A stretch of 45,009 bases of DNA, taken from the NCBI RefSeq assembly GCF_004348995.1, contig NZ_SMKQ01000050.1, forward strand, positions 1 through 45,009. Reading direction: 5' to 3'. The notes under the pieces were generated by a model that was not told the DNA's origin, ran no database searches, and saw nothing but the letters and a program-made list of their open reading frames with translations. The stretch comes from Nonomuraea terrae (GTDB taxonomy: Bacteria > Actinomycetota > Actinomycetes > Streptosporangiales > Streptosporangiaceae). The position numbers were made by a program, and so were the translations under genes. This document shows, piece after piece, positions 16,378 to 24,710 of this stretch (the first letter of the stretch is position 1; the number at the start of each line of letters is the position of its first letter).

Positions 16378-17209
16378 GAGTCATGTGAGCACTTCGTCCC
16401 CGATTCCCGCGATCGTGGATGAGTTGTGGGAGCGCAGGGCGGAGCTGTCGCCGGCCGACGCCGAGGCGCGCCGGCTGGTGGTCGGCGCGGTCGACCTGCT
16501 CGACCGAGGCGAGGCACGGGCCGCCCGGGTGGCGGGCGGCGAGGTCGTCGTCGACGAGCGCGCCAAGCGCGCCGTGCTGCTCGCCTTCAAGGTGCTCGGA
16601 CTGGCCCGCTCGCAGGTGGGCGACTTCCACCACAACGACAGGATCCCGCTGAAGAGCACGTTCGACGGCGTGCGCGTGGTGCCAGGGGCGATCGCCCGCT
16701 GGGGCTCCTACCTGGCGCCCGGGGTGGTGCTGATGCCGTCGTTCACGAACATCGGCGCGTACGTCGACTCGGGCACGATGGTCGACACCTGGGCCACCGT
16801 CGGATCGTGCGCCCAGATCGGCAAGAACGTGCATCTGTCGGGCGGCGTGGGTGTCGGCGGGGTGCTGGAGCCGCCCGGCGCCGTCCCGGTCGTGGTCGAG
16901 GACGACGCGCTGATCGGCAGCCGGTCCATGCTCGTCGAGGGCGCCAGGGTCGGCGAGGGCGCGGTCGTCGGCGCGGGAACGATCCTTTCTGGCTCGATCC
17001 CGGTCATCGACGTCGCGACGGGCGAGGAGCTGTCACGCGGCCGGATCCCGCCGTGGTGTGTGGCGGTGAGCGGCACACGGCAGAAGGAGTTCCCCGGCGG
17101 CACGTTCGGCCTGCCGTGCGTGCTGGTGCTCAAGCGCCTGGAGCCGGGGCAGCGGCACGACAAGGCGGCACTCAACGAGGTGCTGCGCGAACACGGGATG
17201 GACATCTGA
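16376..17209 (+). CDS. dapD: 2,3,4,5-tetrahydropyridine-2,6-dicarboxylate N-succinyltransferase DapD
   Basis: A 277-residue acyltransferase that uses succinyl-CoA to make N-succinyl-2-amino-6-ketopimelate, the step before DapC. It is a hexapeptide-repeat left-handed beta-helix protein, seen in MVDTWATVGSCAQIGKNVHLSGGVGVGGVLEP and VVVEDDALIGSRSMLVEGARVGEGAVVGAGT-type repeats (split here for length). The central signature is close to the E. coli-type DapD rather than the shorter mycobacterial style. Start ATG at 16376 (GTG at 16385 is possible); its first bases overlap the ATG of the divergent gene. The stop overlaps dapE by one base (TGATG), so the two are translationally coupled. Confidence 0.93.
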   Translation: MSHVSTSSPIPAIVDELWERRAELSPADAEARRLVVGAVDLLDRGEARAARVAGGEVVVDERAKRAVLLAFKVLGLARSQVGDFHHNDRIPLKSTFDGVRVVPGAIARWGSYLAPGVVLMPSFTNIGAYVDSGTMVDTWATVGSCAQIGKNVHLSGGVGVGGVLEPPGAVPVVVEDDALIGSRSMLVEGARVGEGAVVGAGTILSGSIPVIDVATGEELSRGRIPPWCVAVSGTRQKEFPGGTFGLPCVLVLKRLEPGQRHDKAALNEVLREHGMDI

Positions 17210-18276
17210 TGCTCGACCTGACCCAGGACGTACGCGCGCTGACGGCCGCGATCGTGGACATCGAGTCGGTGAGCGGTCACGAGAAGGCCCTCGCCGACCA
17301 GGTGGAGCGGGCGCTGTCCGCGCTGCCGCACCTGAAGGTGTCGCGCTCGGGCGAGACGGTGGTCGCCCGCACCGAGCTCGGCCACGCCGAGCGGGTGCTC
17401 ATCGCCGGCCACCTCGACACCGTCCCCGTCGCCGGCAACCTGCCGAGCCGGGTCGACGGCGACCTGCTGTACGGCTGCGGCACCTCCGACATGAAGGCCG
17501 GCGTCGCGGTCGCGCTGAAGCTCGCCGCCGCCCTGCCCGCGCCCAACCGCGACGTCACGTACGTCTTCTACGACTGCGAGGAGGTCGAGGCCGAGCGCAA
17601 CGGCCTGACCCGGGTCGCCCGCGACCACGCCGACTGGCTGGCCGCCGACTTCGCGGTGCTGATGGAGCCGACCGACGGCGTGATCGAGGGCGGCTGCCAG
17701 GGCACGCTGCGCGCCGAGGTGACGGTGAGCGGCAAGCGGGCCCACAGCGCGCGCTCCTGGTTCGGGGTCAACGCCATCCACGGCATCGAGCCGGTGCTGG
17801 CCCGGCTCAACGCGTACGAGCCGCGGCGGCCGGTGGTCGAAGGGCTCGAATACCACGAAGGGCTCAACGCGGTCGGCGTGAGCGGCGGCGTGGCGGGCAA
17901 CGTCATCCCCGACCTGTGCGTGGTGAGCGTCAACTACCGCTTCGCGCCCGACCTGTCGATCGAGGAGGCGGAGCAGCACGTACGCGAGGTCTTCGACGGG
18001 TTCGCCGTGAGCGTCGTGGATGCCGCGCCCGCGGCCAGGCCCGGGCTGACGCATCCGGCGGCGGCGGCGTTCACGGCGGCCGTCACCGGGGCGGTCGGCG
18101 GCGAACCGCGCGCCAAGCTGGGCTGGACGGACGTCGCCCGCTTCTCCGCGCTGGGGGTCCCCGCCGTCAACTACGGCCCGGGCGACCCGAACCTCGCGCA
18201 CCAGCAGGGGGAGTACGTCTCGCTGTCGAAGATCGTCGAGAGTGAGCGGGCGATGCTCGACTGGCTCTCCACATGA
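17209..18276 (+). CDS. dapE: Succinyl-diaminopimelate desuccinylase DapE
   Basis: A 355-residue M20 family di-zinc hydrolase that removes succinate from N-succinyl-LL-diaminopimelate, giving LL-diaminopimelate for lysine and peptidoglycan. Metal and catalytic elements: GHLDTVP (H68, D70), GTSDMKAG (D94 bridging), DCEEVE (E124/E125 catalytic region), and EPTDG (Glu ligand). The dimerisation domain begins near GTLRAEVTVSGKRAHSAR. The ATG overlaps the dapD stop by one base. The stop codon itself forms part of the stem of a strong terminator hairpin at 18275-18320, marking the end of the dapD-dapE unit. Confidence 0.95.
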   Translation: MLDLTQDVRALTAAIVDIESVSGHEKALADQVERALSALPHLKVSRSGETVVARTELGHAERVLIAGHLDTVPVAGNLPSRVDGDLLYGCGTSDMKAGVAVALKLAAALPAPNRDVTYVFYDCEEVEAERNGLTRVARDHADWLAADFAVLMEPTDGVIEGGCQGTLRAEVTVSGKRAHSARSWFGVNAIHGIEPVLARLNAYEPRRPVVEGLEYHEGLNAVGVSGGVAGNVIPDLCVVSVNYRFAPDLSIEEAEQHVREVFDGFAVSVVDAAPAARPGLTHPAAAAFTAAVTGAVGGEPRAKLGWTDVARFSALGVPAVNYGPGDPNLAHQQGEYVSLSKIVESERAMLDWLST

Positions 18277-18320
18277 AAGTGGCTTTCCTCGCCGGCCATT
18301 TGGCGGGGAAAGCCACTTTC
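18275..18320 (+). terminator. dapE terminator hairpin
   Basis: A 14-bp perfect inverted repeat (GAAAGTGGCTTTCC at 18275-18288 and its complement at 18307-18320) continues inward for five more pairs including one G-U, giving a stem of about 19 bp with an 8-nt loop. The outer stem includes the last two bases of the dapE stop codon. Confidence 0.9.
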
Positions 18321-18515
18321 AGTCCCGAGCAGCACCCTCGGCAGTTAGACGCAGGGGGGTCGAAATCCGGTTCCCTGGTTTTTTCAAGATTTTTTAGCGG
18401 TGCGTTTCGCCCGGTTTACCTGCGGATTCGCCCGGTGGGAAGAACCTATCGACTCGCGGCGAACCGCCCGGGTAGGGGCGCACGGGTGGAACCGGCCGAT
18501 GGTGAAGGGACTAGC

Positions 18516-19418
18516 GTGATCCGCATGGAAGAACCACGTCGTGAACAGCGCCGGGAGCAGGGCCGGGAGCAGGGCCGGGAGCAGGGCCGGGAGCAGGGCC
18601 GGGAGCAGGGCCGGGAGCAGGGCCGGGCACATCGCCGGGAGCACCGCCAGGGGCAGGCCATCGTCCGCGGTCGCTTCGTGCCCACCTCCACGCACGACCA
18701 GCGGCTGCTGGCCCGCCAGGGGCCGTCCGACTGGGTGCACACCGACCCGTGGCGGGTGCTGCGCATCCAGGCGGAGTTCGTGGAGGGATTCGGCCAGCTC
18801 GCCGAGCTGCCGCCGGCGGTCACGGTCTTCGGCTCCGCCCGCACCCCTGAGGACTCCCCTGAGTACCGGACGGGCATGCGGCTCGGCCGGGCGCTCGCCG
18901 AGGCCGGCTACGCGGTGATCACCGGTGGCGGCCCGGGCGTCATGGAGTCGGTCAACCGGGGTGCGCGCGAGGTGGACGGCGCGGTGTCGGTCGGCCTCGG
19001 CATCGAGTTGCCCTTCGAGCAGCGCATGAACGACTACGTCGACCTGGGCGTGGAGTTCCGCTACTTCTTCGTGCGCAAGACGATGTTCGTCAAGTACTCG
19101 TGCGGCTTCATCACGCTGCCCGGCGGCTTCGGCACGCTGGACGAGCTGTTCGAGGCGCTCACCCTGGTGCAGACGCGCAAGGTCACCTCCTTCCCCGTGG
19201 TGCTGATGGGCTCGGAGTTCTGGGGCGGGCTGCTCGACTGGGTCAAGGGCTCGCTGCTGGGCAGCGGCAAGATCGCCGCGGACGACCTCGACCTGATCAC
19301 CGTCACCGACGACGTGGACGAGGCCGTGCGCATCATCGTGGAATCCGACATGGCCCGTTCGCGGCAGCTCCTGGAGGAGGAGGAGTCCTGCGCGGCCCAG
19401 ATCGCCGAGCCGCAATAG
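18516..19418 (+). CDS. TIGR00730/LOG family Rossmann-fold protein with REQG repeats
   Basis: A 300-residue protein of the LOG family (cytokinin-activating nucleotide phosphoribohydrolase fold, often misnamed lysine decarboxylase). The hallmark LPGGFGTLDELFE is complete, preceded by VITGGGPGVME and VRKTMFVKYS. In front of the domain is an unusual 45-residue hydrophilic tail containing six perfect REQG repeats encoded by 12-bp DNA repeats. The GTG at 18516 is chosen because AAGGGA lies 5 nt upstream; the ATG at 18525 is an alternative. It hydrolyses AMP-type nucleotides in characterised relatives; the bacterial substrate is unknown. A second LOG gene follows 11 nt downstream. Confidence 0.88.
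   Translation: MIRMEEPRREQRREQGREQGREQGREQGREQGREQGRAHRREHRQGQAIVRGRFVPTSTHDQRLLARQGPSDWVHTDPWRVLRIQAEFVEGFGQLAELPPAVTVFGSARTPEDSPEYRTGMRLGRALAEAGYAVITGGGPGVMESVNRGAREVDGAVSVGLGIELPFEQRMNDYVDLGVEFRYFFVRKTMFVKYSCGFITLPGGFGTLDELFEALTLVQTRKVTSFPVVLMGSEFWGGLLDWVKGSLLGSGKIAADDLDLITVTDDVDEAVRIIVESDMARSRQLLEEEESCAAQIAEPQ
18552..18623 (+). repeat. Six perfect 12-bp tandem repeats inside the LOG gene
   Basis: The unit CGGGAGCAGGGC is repeated exactly six times without a mismatch, encoding REQG six times. The unit is a multiple of three, so copy-number change would lengthen or shorten the N-terminal tail without breaking the frame. Flanking codons (GAACAGCGC, AGCACCGCCAG) look like decayed copies. Confidence 0.95.
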
Positions 19419-19429
19419 GCTTCCCCCCT

Positions 19430-20014
19430 GTGAACATCTGCATCTTCTGCGCCTCCAGCCAGAACATCGACCGCAAATACCTCGACCTCGCCACCGAGGT
19501 GGGCACCGAGCTGGGCAGGCGCGGACACACCCTGGTGAGCGGCGGGGCCAAGGTCTCGTGCATGGGAGCCGTCACCTCGGCGGCGCGCGCCGCCGGCGGG
19601 CGCACGATCGGTGTGATCCCGCAGGTGCTGGTGGACATCGAGGTGGCCGACGAGGAGTCCGACGAGCTCGTCGTCACCGCCGACATACGCGAGCGCAAGG
19701 GGGTCATGGACGCCCGCTCCGACGCGTTCCTGGTACTGCCGGGCGGCATCGGCACGCTGGAGGAGCTGTTCGAGATCTGGACCGCGCGGGTGCTCGGCAT
19801 CCACGACCGTCCCCTCGTCGTCCTCGATCCCTGGGGCCTGTACGAGCCGCTGCGCGCGATGATCGGCCACATGTACGACGAGGGATTCACGCGTCCCGAC
19901 GTCTTCGACGCGATCTCGTTCACCTCGACCGTGGAGGAGGCGTTCGCGCACCTGGAGTCGCGTCCGCACCCCGTACGGCCCAGCGTCGCCGAACTCGGCG
20001 AGGCCGCCGGCTGA
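19430..20014 (+). CDS. LOG family protein (second copy)
   Basis: A 194-residue LOG family protein starting directly with the Rossmann strand (NICIFCASS), the usual short form of the family. The signature LPGGIGTLEELFE is complete, with RKGVMDARSDAFL before it and LVSGGAKVSCMGAV for the nucleotide loop. The GTG start at 19430 lies 11 nt after the previous stop, with no strong ribosome site, so translation may depend on the upstream gene. In M. tuberculosis the single LOG protein Rv1205 lies near dapE; here two divergent copies are side by side, the first with an extended N-terminus. Predicted cytoplasmic phosphoribohydrolase. Confidence 0.9.
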   Translation: MNICIFCASSQNIDRKYLDLATEVGTELGRRGHTLVSGGAKVSCMGAVTSAARAAGGRTIGVIPQVLVDIEVADEESDELVVTADIRERKGVMDARSDAFLVLPGGIGTLEELFEIWTARVLGIHDRPLVVLDPWGLYEPLRAMIGHMYDEGFTRPDVFDAISFTSTVEEAFAHLESRPHPVRPSVAELGEAAG

Positions 20015-20093
20015 CACGTTCCACAGGTTGTGTGGAATGCGTTACTTGCGGTAGATCGCTGAACGCGCTCCACCGGATGAGTACGATGCCAAT

Positions 20094-20891
20094 GTGCTGG
20101 TCATTCTCGCCATTGCCGCCATCGCCATCTTGGCCTGCGTGGTCCTGGTCTCCCTGGGGCGGGGCGGTGAGCTGAGCGAGTTCCCGCCCGACGTGCCCCC
20201 GCTCGACCTGCCGGAGGCGGGTCAGCTCACGGCGGTCGACGTCATGGCGTTGCAACTGCCGGTCAACCTGGTCGGCTACCACACGGCCAGCGTCGACGAG
20301 ACCCTGCGCCGGGCCGCCGGCGCGATCAGCGCCCGCGACACCCGGATCGCCGTGCTGGAGCAGCGGGTCTCCGAACTGCTGGCCAGCCGGCTGTACGCGC
20401 GGCAGGAGGTCTACGCCTCGCCGGGCGCGGGGCCGCGTACCGAGCACGCGCCCGAGGCTCCGGCGCAGCGCGAGCTGCCCGAGTCCGGCGACCCGGTGAC
20501 GGCCGGCGGCGCCGCGGTGTCGTGGGACACCGAGGCGACGATCACTCCTGCGGAGGACCCGGAGTGGCGCGTCGACACGGTCGCCGTCCCCGGTCGTGGG
20601 CAAGACGCCACCGACACGGAGGCGTCCGAGAACGGGCGGACCGCCACCGAGCCGGAGCCCGCGGCGGGCGAACCCGCCGACGCCGAAGCCCCCCAGAGCG
20701 ACGAGCCGGCCGATGCCGAGCAGGCGCACGAGAGCGACGAGCCCGCCGCCGAGGACGGCGAGCCGGAGGCCCGCGACGACAAGCGCAACGGCGCGCTCAC
20801 CGCCGACAGCGACAAGCCGGACGACGCCGAGCAGGCCGAAGACGAGGAAGAGCGGGTGCGGGTGAGGAAGGGGACGAGCGGCGGTGAGTGA
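20094..20891 (+). CDS. DivIVA-like membrane protein with acidic C-terminal tail
   Basis: A 265-residue protein with one N-terminal transmembrane helix (VILAIAAIAILACVVLVSLG), a DivIVA-like segment (residues about 60-105: LPVNLVGYHTASVDETLRRAAGAI and a short coiled-coil IAVLEQRVSELLASRLYARQE), and a long disordered acidic tail rich in Glu, Ala, Asp and Pro. DivIVA-type proteins act at curved membranes and division or growth poles. The position before tag matches Rv1209 in M. tuberculosis. It starts with GTG at 20094 and overlaps the next gene by 8 nt, so the two are probably coupled. Confidence 0.75.
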   Translation: MLVILAIAAIAILACVVLVSLGRGGELSEFPPDVPPLDLPEAGQLTAVDVMALQLPVNLVGYHTASVDETLRRAAGAISARDTRIAVLEQRVSELLASRLYARQEVYASPGAGPRTEHAPEAPAQRELPESGDPVTAGGAAVSWDTEATITPAEDPEWRVDTVAVPGRGQDATDTEASENGRTATEPEPAAGEPADAEAPQSDEPADAEQAHESDEPAAEDGEPEARDDKRNGALTADSDKPDDAEQAEDEEERVRVRKGTSGGE

Positions 20892-21435
20892 GCTGATCCG
20901 CTGCACCTGGCCGGGCCTGGCCGACCCGATGTACCTCGCCTACCACGACGAGGAGTGGGGCCGCCCGGTCAAGGGCGACGACGCCGTCTACGAACGGGTG
21001 GTGCTGGAGGCGTTCCAGTCGGGCCTGTCGTGGCTGACCATCCTGCGCAAGCGGGAGAACTTCCGCGCCGCCTTCGACCACTTCTCCCTCCCCAAGGTCG
21101 CCGCCTACACCGAGCACGACGTCGAACGCCTGCTCGCCGACCCCGGCATCGTCCGCAACCGCGCCAAGATCGAGGCCGCGATCGCCAACGCCAGGGCCGC
21201 GCTCGACCTGCCCGGCGGCCTTTCCGACCTGGTGTGGCGCTACGCCGACCCCGACGCCCCCGCGCCGAGGACGATGGCCGACGTGCCCGCCATCACCCCG
21301 GCCTCGACGGCGCTGTCCAAGGAGCTGAAGCGGCACGGCTTCCGGTTCGTCGGCCCGACCACGGCGTACGCGCTCATGCAGGCGATCGGCCTGGTCAACG
21401 ATCACATCGAATGCTGCCTGGCCCGTACGCGCTGA
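20884..21435 (+). CDS. tag: DNA-3-methyladenine glycosylase I
   Basis: A 183-residue base-excision repair enzyme that removes 3-methyladenine from alkylated DNA. Typical features: start with CTWPG, then YHDEEWGRPVKGDD, FEAFQSGLSWLTILRKRE-type helix, IVRNRAKIEAAIANA, and the zinc-binding C-terminus with NDHIECC. Together with the N-terminal Cys and His these form the His/Cys zinc site of Tag. The GTG at 20884 overlaps the DivIVA-like gene by 8 nt. Length and context match Rv1210 (tagA). Confidence 0.95.
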   Translation: MSELIRCTWPGLADPMYLAYHDEEWGRPVKGDDAVYERVVLEAFQSGLSWLTILRKRENFRAAFDHFSLPKVAAYTEHDVERLLADPGIVRNRAKIEAAIANARAALDLPGGLSDLVWRYADPDAPAPRTMADVPAITPASTALSKELKRHGFRFVGPTTAYALMQAIGLVNDHIECCLARTR

Positions 21436-21612
21436 GCTCGGCGGTGTGGGTGCGCCCGGATGACCCCCGCGGATCGACCCGGCGGTCGTCCATGAACGAC
21501 GGAATCCACCTGGTCCGACCGCGGGTTCGCTCATAAGATCGCCGTACGATCCGGAGCACGGCCGCCCTCCGGGCTCCTGACTACCCATGACGAGGCCGAG
21601 GGTGGGTCCAGG

Positions 21613-22932
21613 ATGACCGTCATCGCCCAGCTGCCGTTCACGGGCCGGCTCCTGCCCCTGGTCGCCGGGGTCGCCGGGGCCGCCGCGGTGGCCGCCCTGC
21701 TCGCGCTCCGGCTGGCCGGCCACGGCGGTTTCCCCACCGACCCGGTCGGCGTGCTCGCGCTGGCGGCGGCATCGACGAGCGCGGCCGTCGCCGCCACCCG
21801 GCTCACCGCGGCGGCCAACCGGAGAGCCGGCACTCTCGCGACCTGGCTCTGCCTCGCCCTGCTGACCTACCTTGGCGTGGCCGCCTGGGCGGTGTGGGCG
21901 GTCGCAACCGGGAACCCAACCGCCGCACTCGCGGTCGCGATCTGGAGTTCGGCGTGGATCCCGCCGCTCGCGCTCATGCAGCTCGCCGCGTCAGCGGCCA
22001 TCCGGGCCGACGGACGGGCACCGTGGACGCATCAGGTGCTCGTCTGGGCCATCGCCGCCGTCACGCTCGCGAACTCCCTGCTGACGACGCCGAGCGACCC
22101 CTTCGTCGGCCTGCCGACCATCGCGCCGGAGTCCTGGCGGACAGCCCTCGAACCGCTCGGTGGCCTCGCCACGCTTCTGGGCGCGCTGGCCCTCCTGCTC
22201 ATCCCGATCGCCCTGTGGCGAGCCGCGCTCGGCTCCGCCGGCTCCGCCCGCGCGCGGATCGGCGTCGCCGCGGCCGGGACGACCGGCGCCCCGCTCACCG
22301 TCTGCTTCTGCCTCCTGCTGGGCATCGCCCGCGACCCCGGAGCCGTGGAGCCGTCACTGGGCTCGGCCGCGTTCCTCATCTCTCTCGCCGGGGCCTCGGC
22401 GTTCAGCGCGGCCTGCGCGGTGCTCGTCGCACGTGGCGGTGTGAACCCCCGGCAAGTGGCGATCGTCGTACGCGGCACCGGGCTCGTCGCCTCGGCCCTC
22501 GTCGTGATCGCCATCGGGACGATCATCGCCTCTCCCGGCGTCCGGCTCGGCGCCACGGCGGTCACCATCGCCGTCGCGGCCGTGACACTCGTCGTCGTCG
22601 GCGGCGCCTGGGCAGGGACCGAACGGCTCGCCCGCGTCCTGACCTCCGAAGAACGGCCGTCGCCGGACGAGGATGTTCCGGCACCGCTCGGGGCGATACC
22701 GGTTCGGGGCCTGACACCCCGTGAGGCGGAGGTTCTCGCCGTCCTCGCCGAGGGCGCCAGCAATGCCGGAATAGCGGCCCAGCTCGTCGTCTCCGAGCGC
22801 ACGGTCGACGCCCACCTGCGCGCGATCTTCGTCAAGCTCGACCTCAAGCCGGAGGCCGGGACGAACCGCCGCGTGCAGGCCGCGCGGATCTGGCTCGACA
22901 ACGCCGCCACGAACCGCGGCCAGAGCACCTGA
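21613..22932 (+). CDS. Polytopic membrane protein with C-terminal LuxR HTH
   Basis: A 439-residue one-component regulator. Residues 1 to about 345 contain about ten hydrophobic helices. A short acidic linker (SEERPSPDEDVP) follows, and residues 367-420 form a complete LuxR/FixJ-type helix-turn-helix (LTPREAEVLAVLAEGASN, IAAQLVVSERTVDAHL, then IFVKLDL). No receiver, PAS or kinase domain is seen, so the membrane part itself may be the sensor. The ATG at 21613 has GGGTCCAGG before it. The next gene, 110 nt downstream and in the same direction, encodes a six-helix membrane protein and is the obvious candidate target or partner. Not part of the conserved backbone, so likely accessory. Confidence 0.85.
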   Translation: MTVIAQLPFTGRLLPLVAGVAGAAAVAALLALRLAGHGGFPTDPVGVLALAAASTSAAVAATRLTAAANRRAGTLATWLCLALLTYLGVAAWAVWAVATGNPTAALAVAIWSSAWIPPLALMQLAASAAIRADGRAPWTHQVLVWAIAAVTLANSLLTTPSDPFVGLPTIAPESWRTALEPLGGLATLLGALALLLIPIALWRAALGSAGSARARIGVAAAGTTGAPLTVCFCLLLGIARDPGAVEPSLGSAAFLISLAGASAFSAACAVLVARGGVNPRQVAIVVRGTGLVASALVVIAIGTIIASPGVRLGATAVTIAVAAVTLVVVGGAWAGTERLARVLTSEERPSPDEDVPAPLGAIPVRGLTPREAEVLAVLAEGASNAGIAAQLVVSERTVDAHLRAIFVKLDLKPEAGTNRRVQAARIWLDNAATNRGQST

Positions 22933-23042
22933 ACAGGGCGGATTCGAAATAGGTGCTGGCACCGATGCGGTGCGCACGCCCTCTGCCGACGATCGAGGCA
23001 GCGTGAACAGCGCTGTCACCGATCGATCGAAGGGGAACGACC

Positions 23043-23756
23043 GTGACCGCATCCGAACTCGCCGGGACCGCGATGCCGCCGCCCGCCCCGGCCGCCGCGT
23101 CAGCCCCGCGGCGTACCGCCGTCGTCGGGCTCTTCGTCCTGCTGCTGGTCTCGCTCGCGGCCCGTACCTGCTTCGCGTTCTGGGAACCGCCCTTCGACGG
23201 CACGGTCCGGTACGACGACGTGCGAGCGCTCGGCGGCGCCTACTGGCAGATGAACCTGTACCTCGGCGGCCCCGGATACGCGATTTCCTGGGTCGCCACC
23301 GCGATCTTCATCGTGATGCTAGCCCACGGCAGGGGCCGCGCGCTGAACCTGATCGGCGCTCTGCTGTCCGGGGCCGGCGGGATCCTCTTCGCGCTCACGA
23401 TCACCGCGGAGGCGCTGCCGTTCGCCTTCGCGGCCGATCCCATGGTGCTGCCGGAGTCCGAGGGACGCGAGCTTTTCGACATCCTGAACGCGCACCTCGG
23501 TCTGCTCGTCCCGGCGATCGTCGGCACCCAGATCGCCATCTCGGCCGGCGTGCTGACCGCGCTCATCGGGACGCTGCTGTCGAAGGCGATGCCGCGGTGG
23601 CTGTCGATCGCGGGCATCGTGTACGTCATCATGTTCGTCGCGCTGCCGGCCGAGACGTCCGGTCCCGTGGCCGCCGCCATCGCATACCTGTTGCAGGTCA
23701 CGCTCGTCGCCGCCATCGGCTGGTTCGGGCTCCGCGCCGCGCTCGGTAGGCGCTGA
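23043..23756 (+). CDS. Six-helix membrane protein of unknown function
   Basis: A 237-residue integral membrane protein with six predicted helices, for example AVVGLFVLLLVSLAARTCF, ISWVATAIFIVMLAHG, LIGALLSGAGGILFALTI, IVGTQIAISAGVLTALIG, LSIAGIVYVIMFVAL and AIAYLLQVTLVAAIGWFG. The GTG at 23043 is preceded by AAGGGGAACGACC, a good ribosome site. I do not recognise a characterised family. It follows the membrane-bound LuxR protein and ends before a terminator hairpin at 23784, so the two genes probably form one unit. Confidence 0.75.
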   Translation: MTASELAGTAMPPPAPAAASAPRRTAVVGLFVLLLVSLAARTCFAFWEPPFDGTVRYDDVRALGGAYWQMNLYLGGPGYAISWVATAIFIVMLAHGRGRALNLIGALLSGAGGILFALTITAEALPFAFAADPMVLPESEGRELFDILNAHLGLLVPAIVGTQIAISAGVLTALIGTLLSKAMPRWLSIAGIVYVIMFVALPAETSGPVAAAIAYLLQVTLVAAIGWFGLRAALGRR

Positions 23757-23783
23757 CCCCGCGCGGTGGCACTGCCGGCCACC

Positions 23784-23814
23784 CGGCCACCCGCTCGCCG
23801 AAGGCGGGTGGCCG
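23784..23814 (+). terminator. Terminator hairpin
   Basis: An 11-bp perfect inverted repeat, CGGCCACCCGC at 23784-23794 and its complement at 23804-23814, with a 9-nt loop. It lies 28 nt after the stop at 23756 and before the convergent isomerase gene, so it may serve both. Confidence 0.75.
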
Positions 23815-23933
23815 CGACGGACACGGGTCGGACGCGTCGGCGCCACCGCAGGTGAGCAGACCCACGGCTGTCGCGCGAACCGCTCCACGGGATGAGCGCA
23901 TGGCGCCGACTCCCACGCGGGCGTGGCGGGCGG

Positions 23934-24710
23934 TCACTCGGCGTTGAAGGTCGGCCGTTCCTTGGCGAGGAACGCTTCCGTGGCGTTGACGTGGTCGCGG
24001 GTGGCGGCGCATTTGTCCTGCAGGTCGGCCTCCATGGCGAGCGCGTCCGGCAGCGAGTGCGTCGCCGCGTACGCCAGGGCCCACTTGGTGGCGGCGAAGG
24101 CCAGCGTCGGGCCCTGCGCCAGGCGTACGGCGAGCTCCTGAGCGGCCTTGGCCAGGTCGCCGGTCGGCACCACGCGCGTGACCAGGCCCAGCTCCAGCGC
24201 GCGGGCCGCGTCGAGCGGCTCGCCGAGCAGCATCAGCTCGGCTGCGCGGCCCCGGCCGACCAGGCGCTGCAGCGTCCACGACGCGCCTGAGTCGGGAGCC
24301 AGGCCGATGCCGGCGAACGCCAGCGCGAACTTCGCCTTGTCCGAGGCGATCCGCAGGTCGCACGCGAACGCCAGCGACGCCCCCGCGCCCGCGGCCACGC
24401 CGTTGACCGCGGCCAGCACCGGCTTGGCCATGGTGGCGATCAGCTCGACGATCGGGTTGTAGTGCTCGCGCACGGTGTTGGCCAGGCCGCGGCCCGCCTC
24501 CAGGTTGTCGGCGTGCTCGCGCAGGTCCTGGCCCGCGCAGAAGGCCCGGCCCGAGCCGGTCAGCAGCACGGCCCTGACGGACTGGTCGCCCGCGGCGCGG
24601 CGCAGCGCCCCGTGCAGCGCCTCCTTGACCTCGACCGTCAGTGAGTTCATGGCGTCGGGCCGGTCGAGCGTGATGGTGGCGACGGCGTCGGCCACGTCAT
24701 AGCGGATCAC
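23934..24710 (-). CDS. Enoyl-CoA hydratase/isomerase family protein, PaaG-like
   Basis: A 258-residue crotonase-fold CoA enzyme. The oxyanion-hole segments are AFCAGQDL and GVAAGAGASLAFACDLRIAS. Where canonical enoyl-CoA hydratase has two catalytic Glu residues, this protein reads FAGIGLAPDSG, with the first Glu absent and an Asp in the second region. That is the pattern of PaaG-type isomerases (1,2-epoxyphenylacetyl-CoA isomerase of phenylacetate degradation). The GTG start at 24710 overlaps the PaaX stop by 4 nt (GTGA), so the pair is translationally coupled. The rest of the paa operon is not in the window, so the substrate may differ. Confidence 0.88.
   Translation of the reverse strand: MIRYDVADAVATITLDRPDAMNSLTVEVKEALHGALRRAAGDQSVRAVLLTGSGRAFCAGQDLREHADNLEAGRGLANTVREHYNPIVELIATMAKPVLAAVNGVAAGAGASLAFACDLRIASDKAKFALAFAGIGLAPDSGASWTLQRLVGRGRAAELMLLGEPLDAARALELGLVTRVVPTGDLAKAAQELAVRLAQGPTLAFAATKWALAYAATHSLPDALAMEADLQDKCAATRDHVNATEAFLAKERPTFNAE

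Noticed and set aside
18552..18623. Possible CRISPR-like array
   Set aside because: The units are directly adjacent 12-bp repeats without spacers and are translated in frame.
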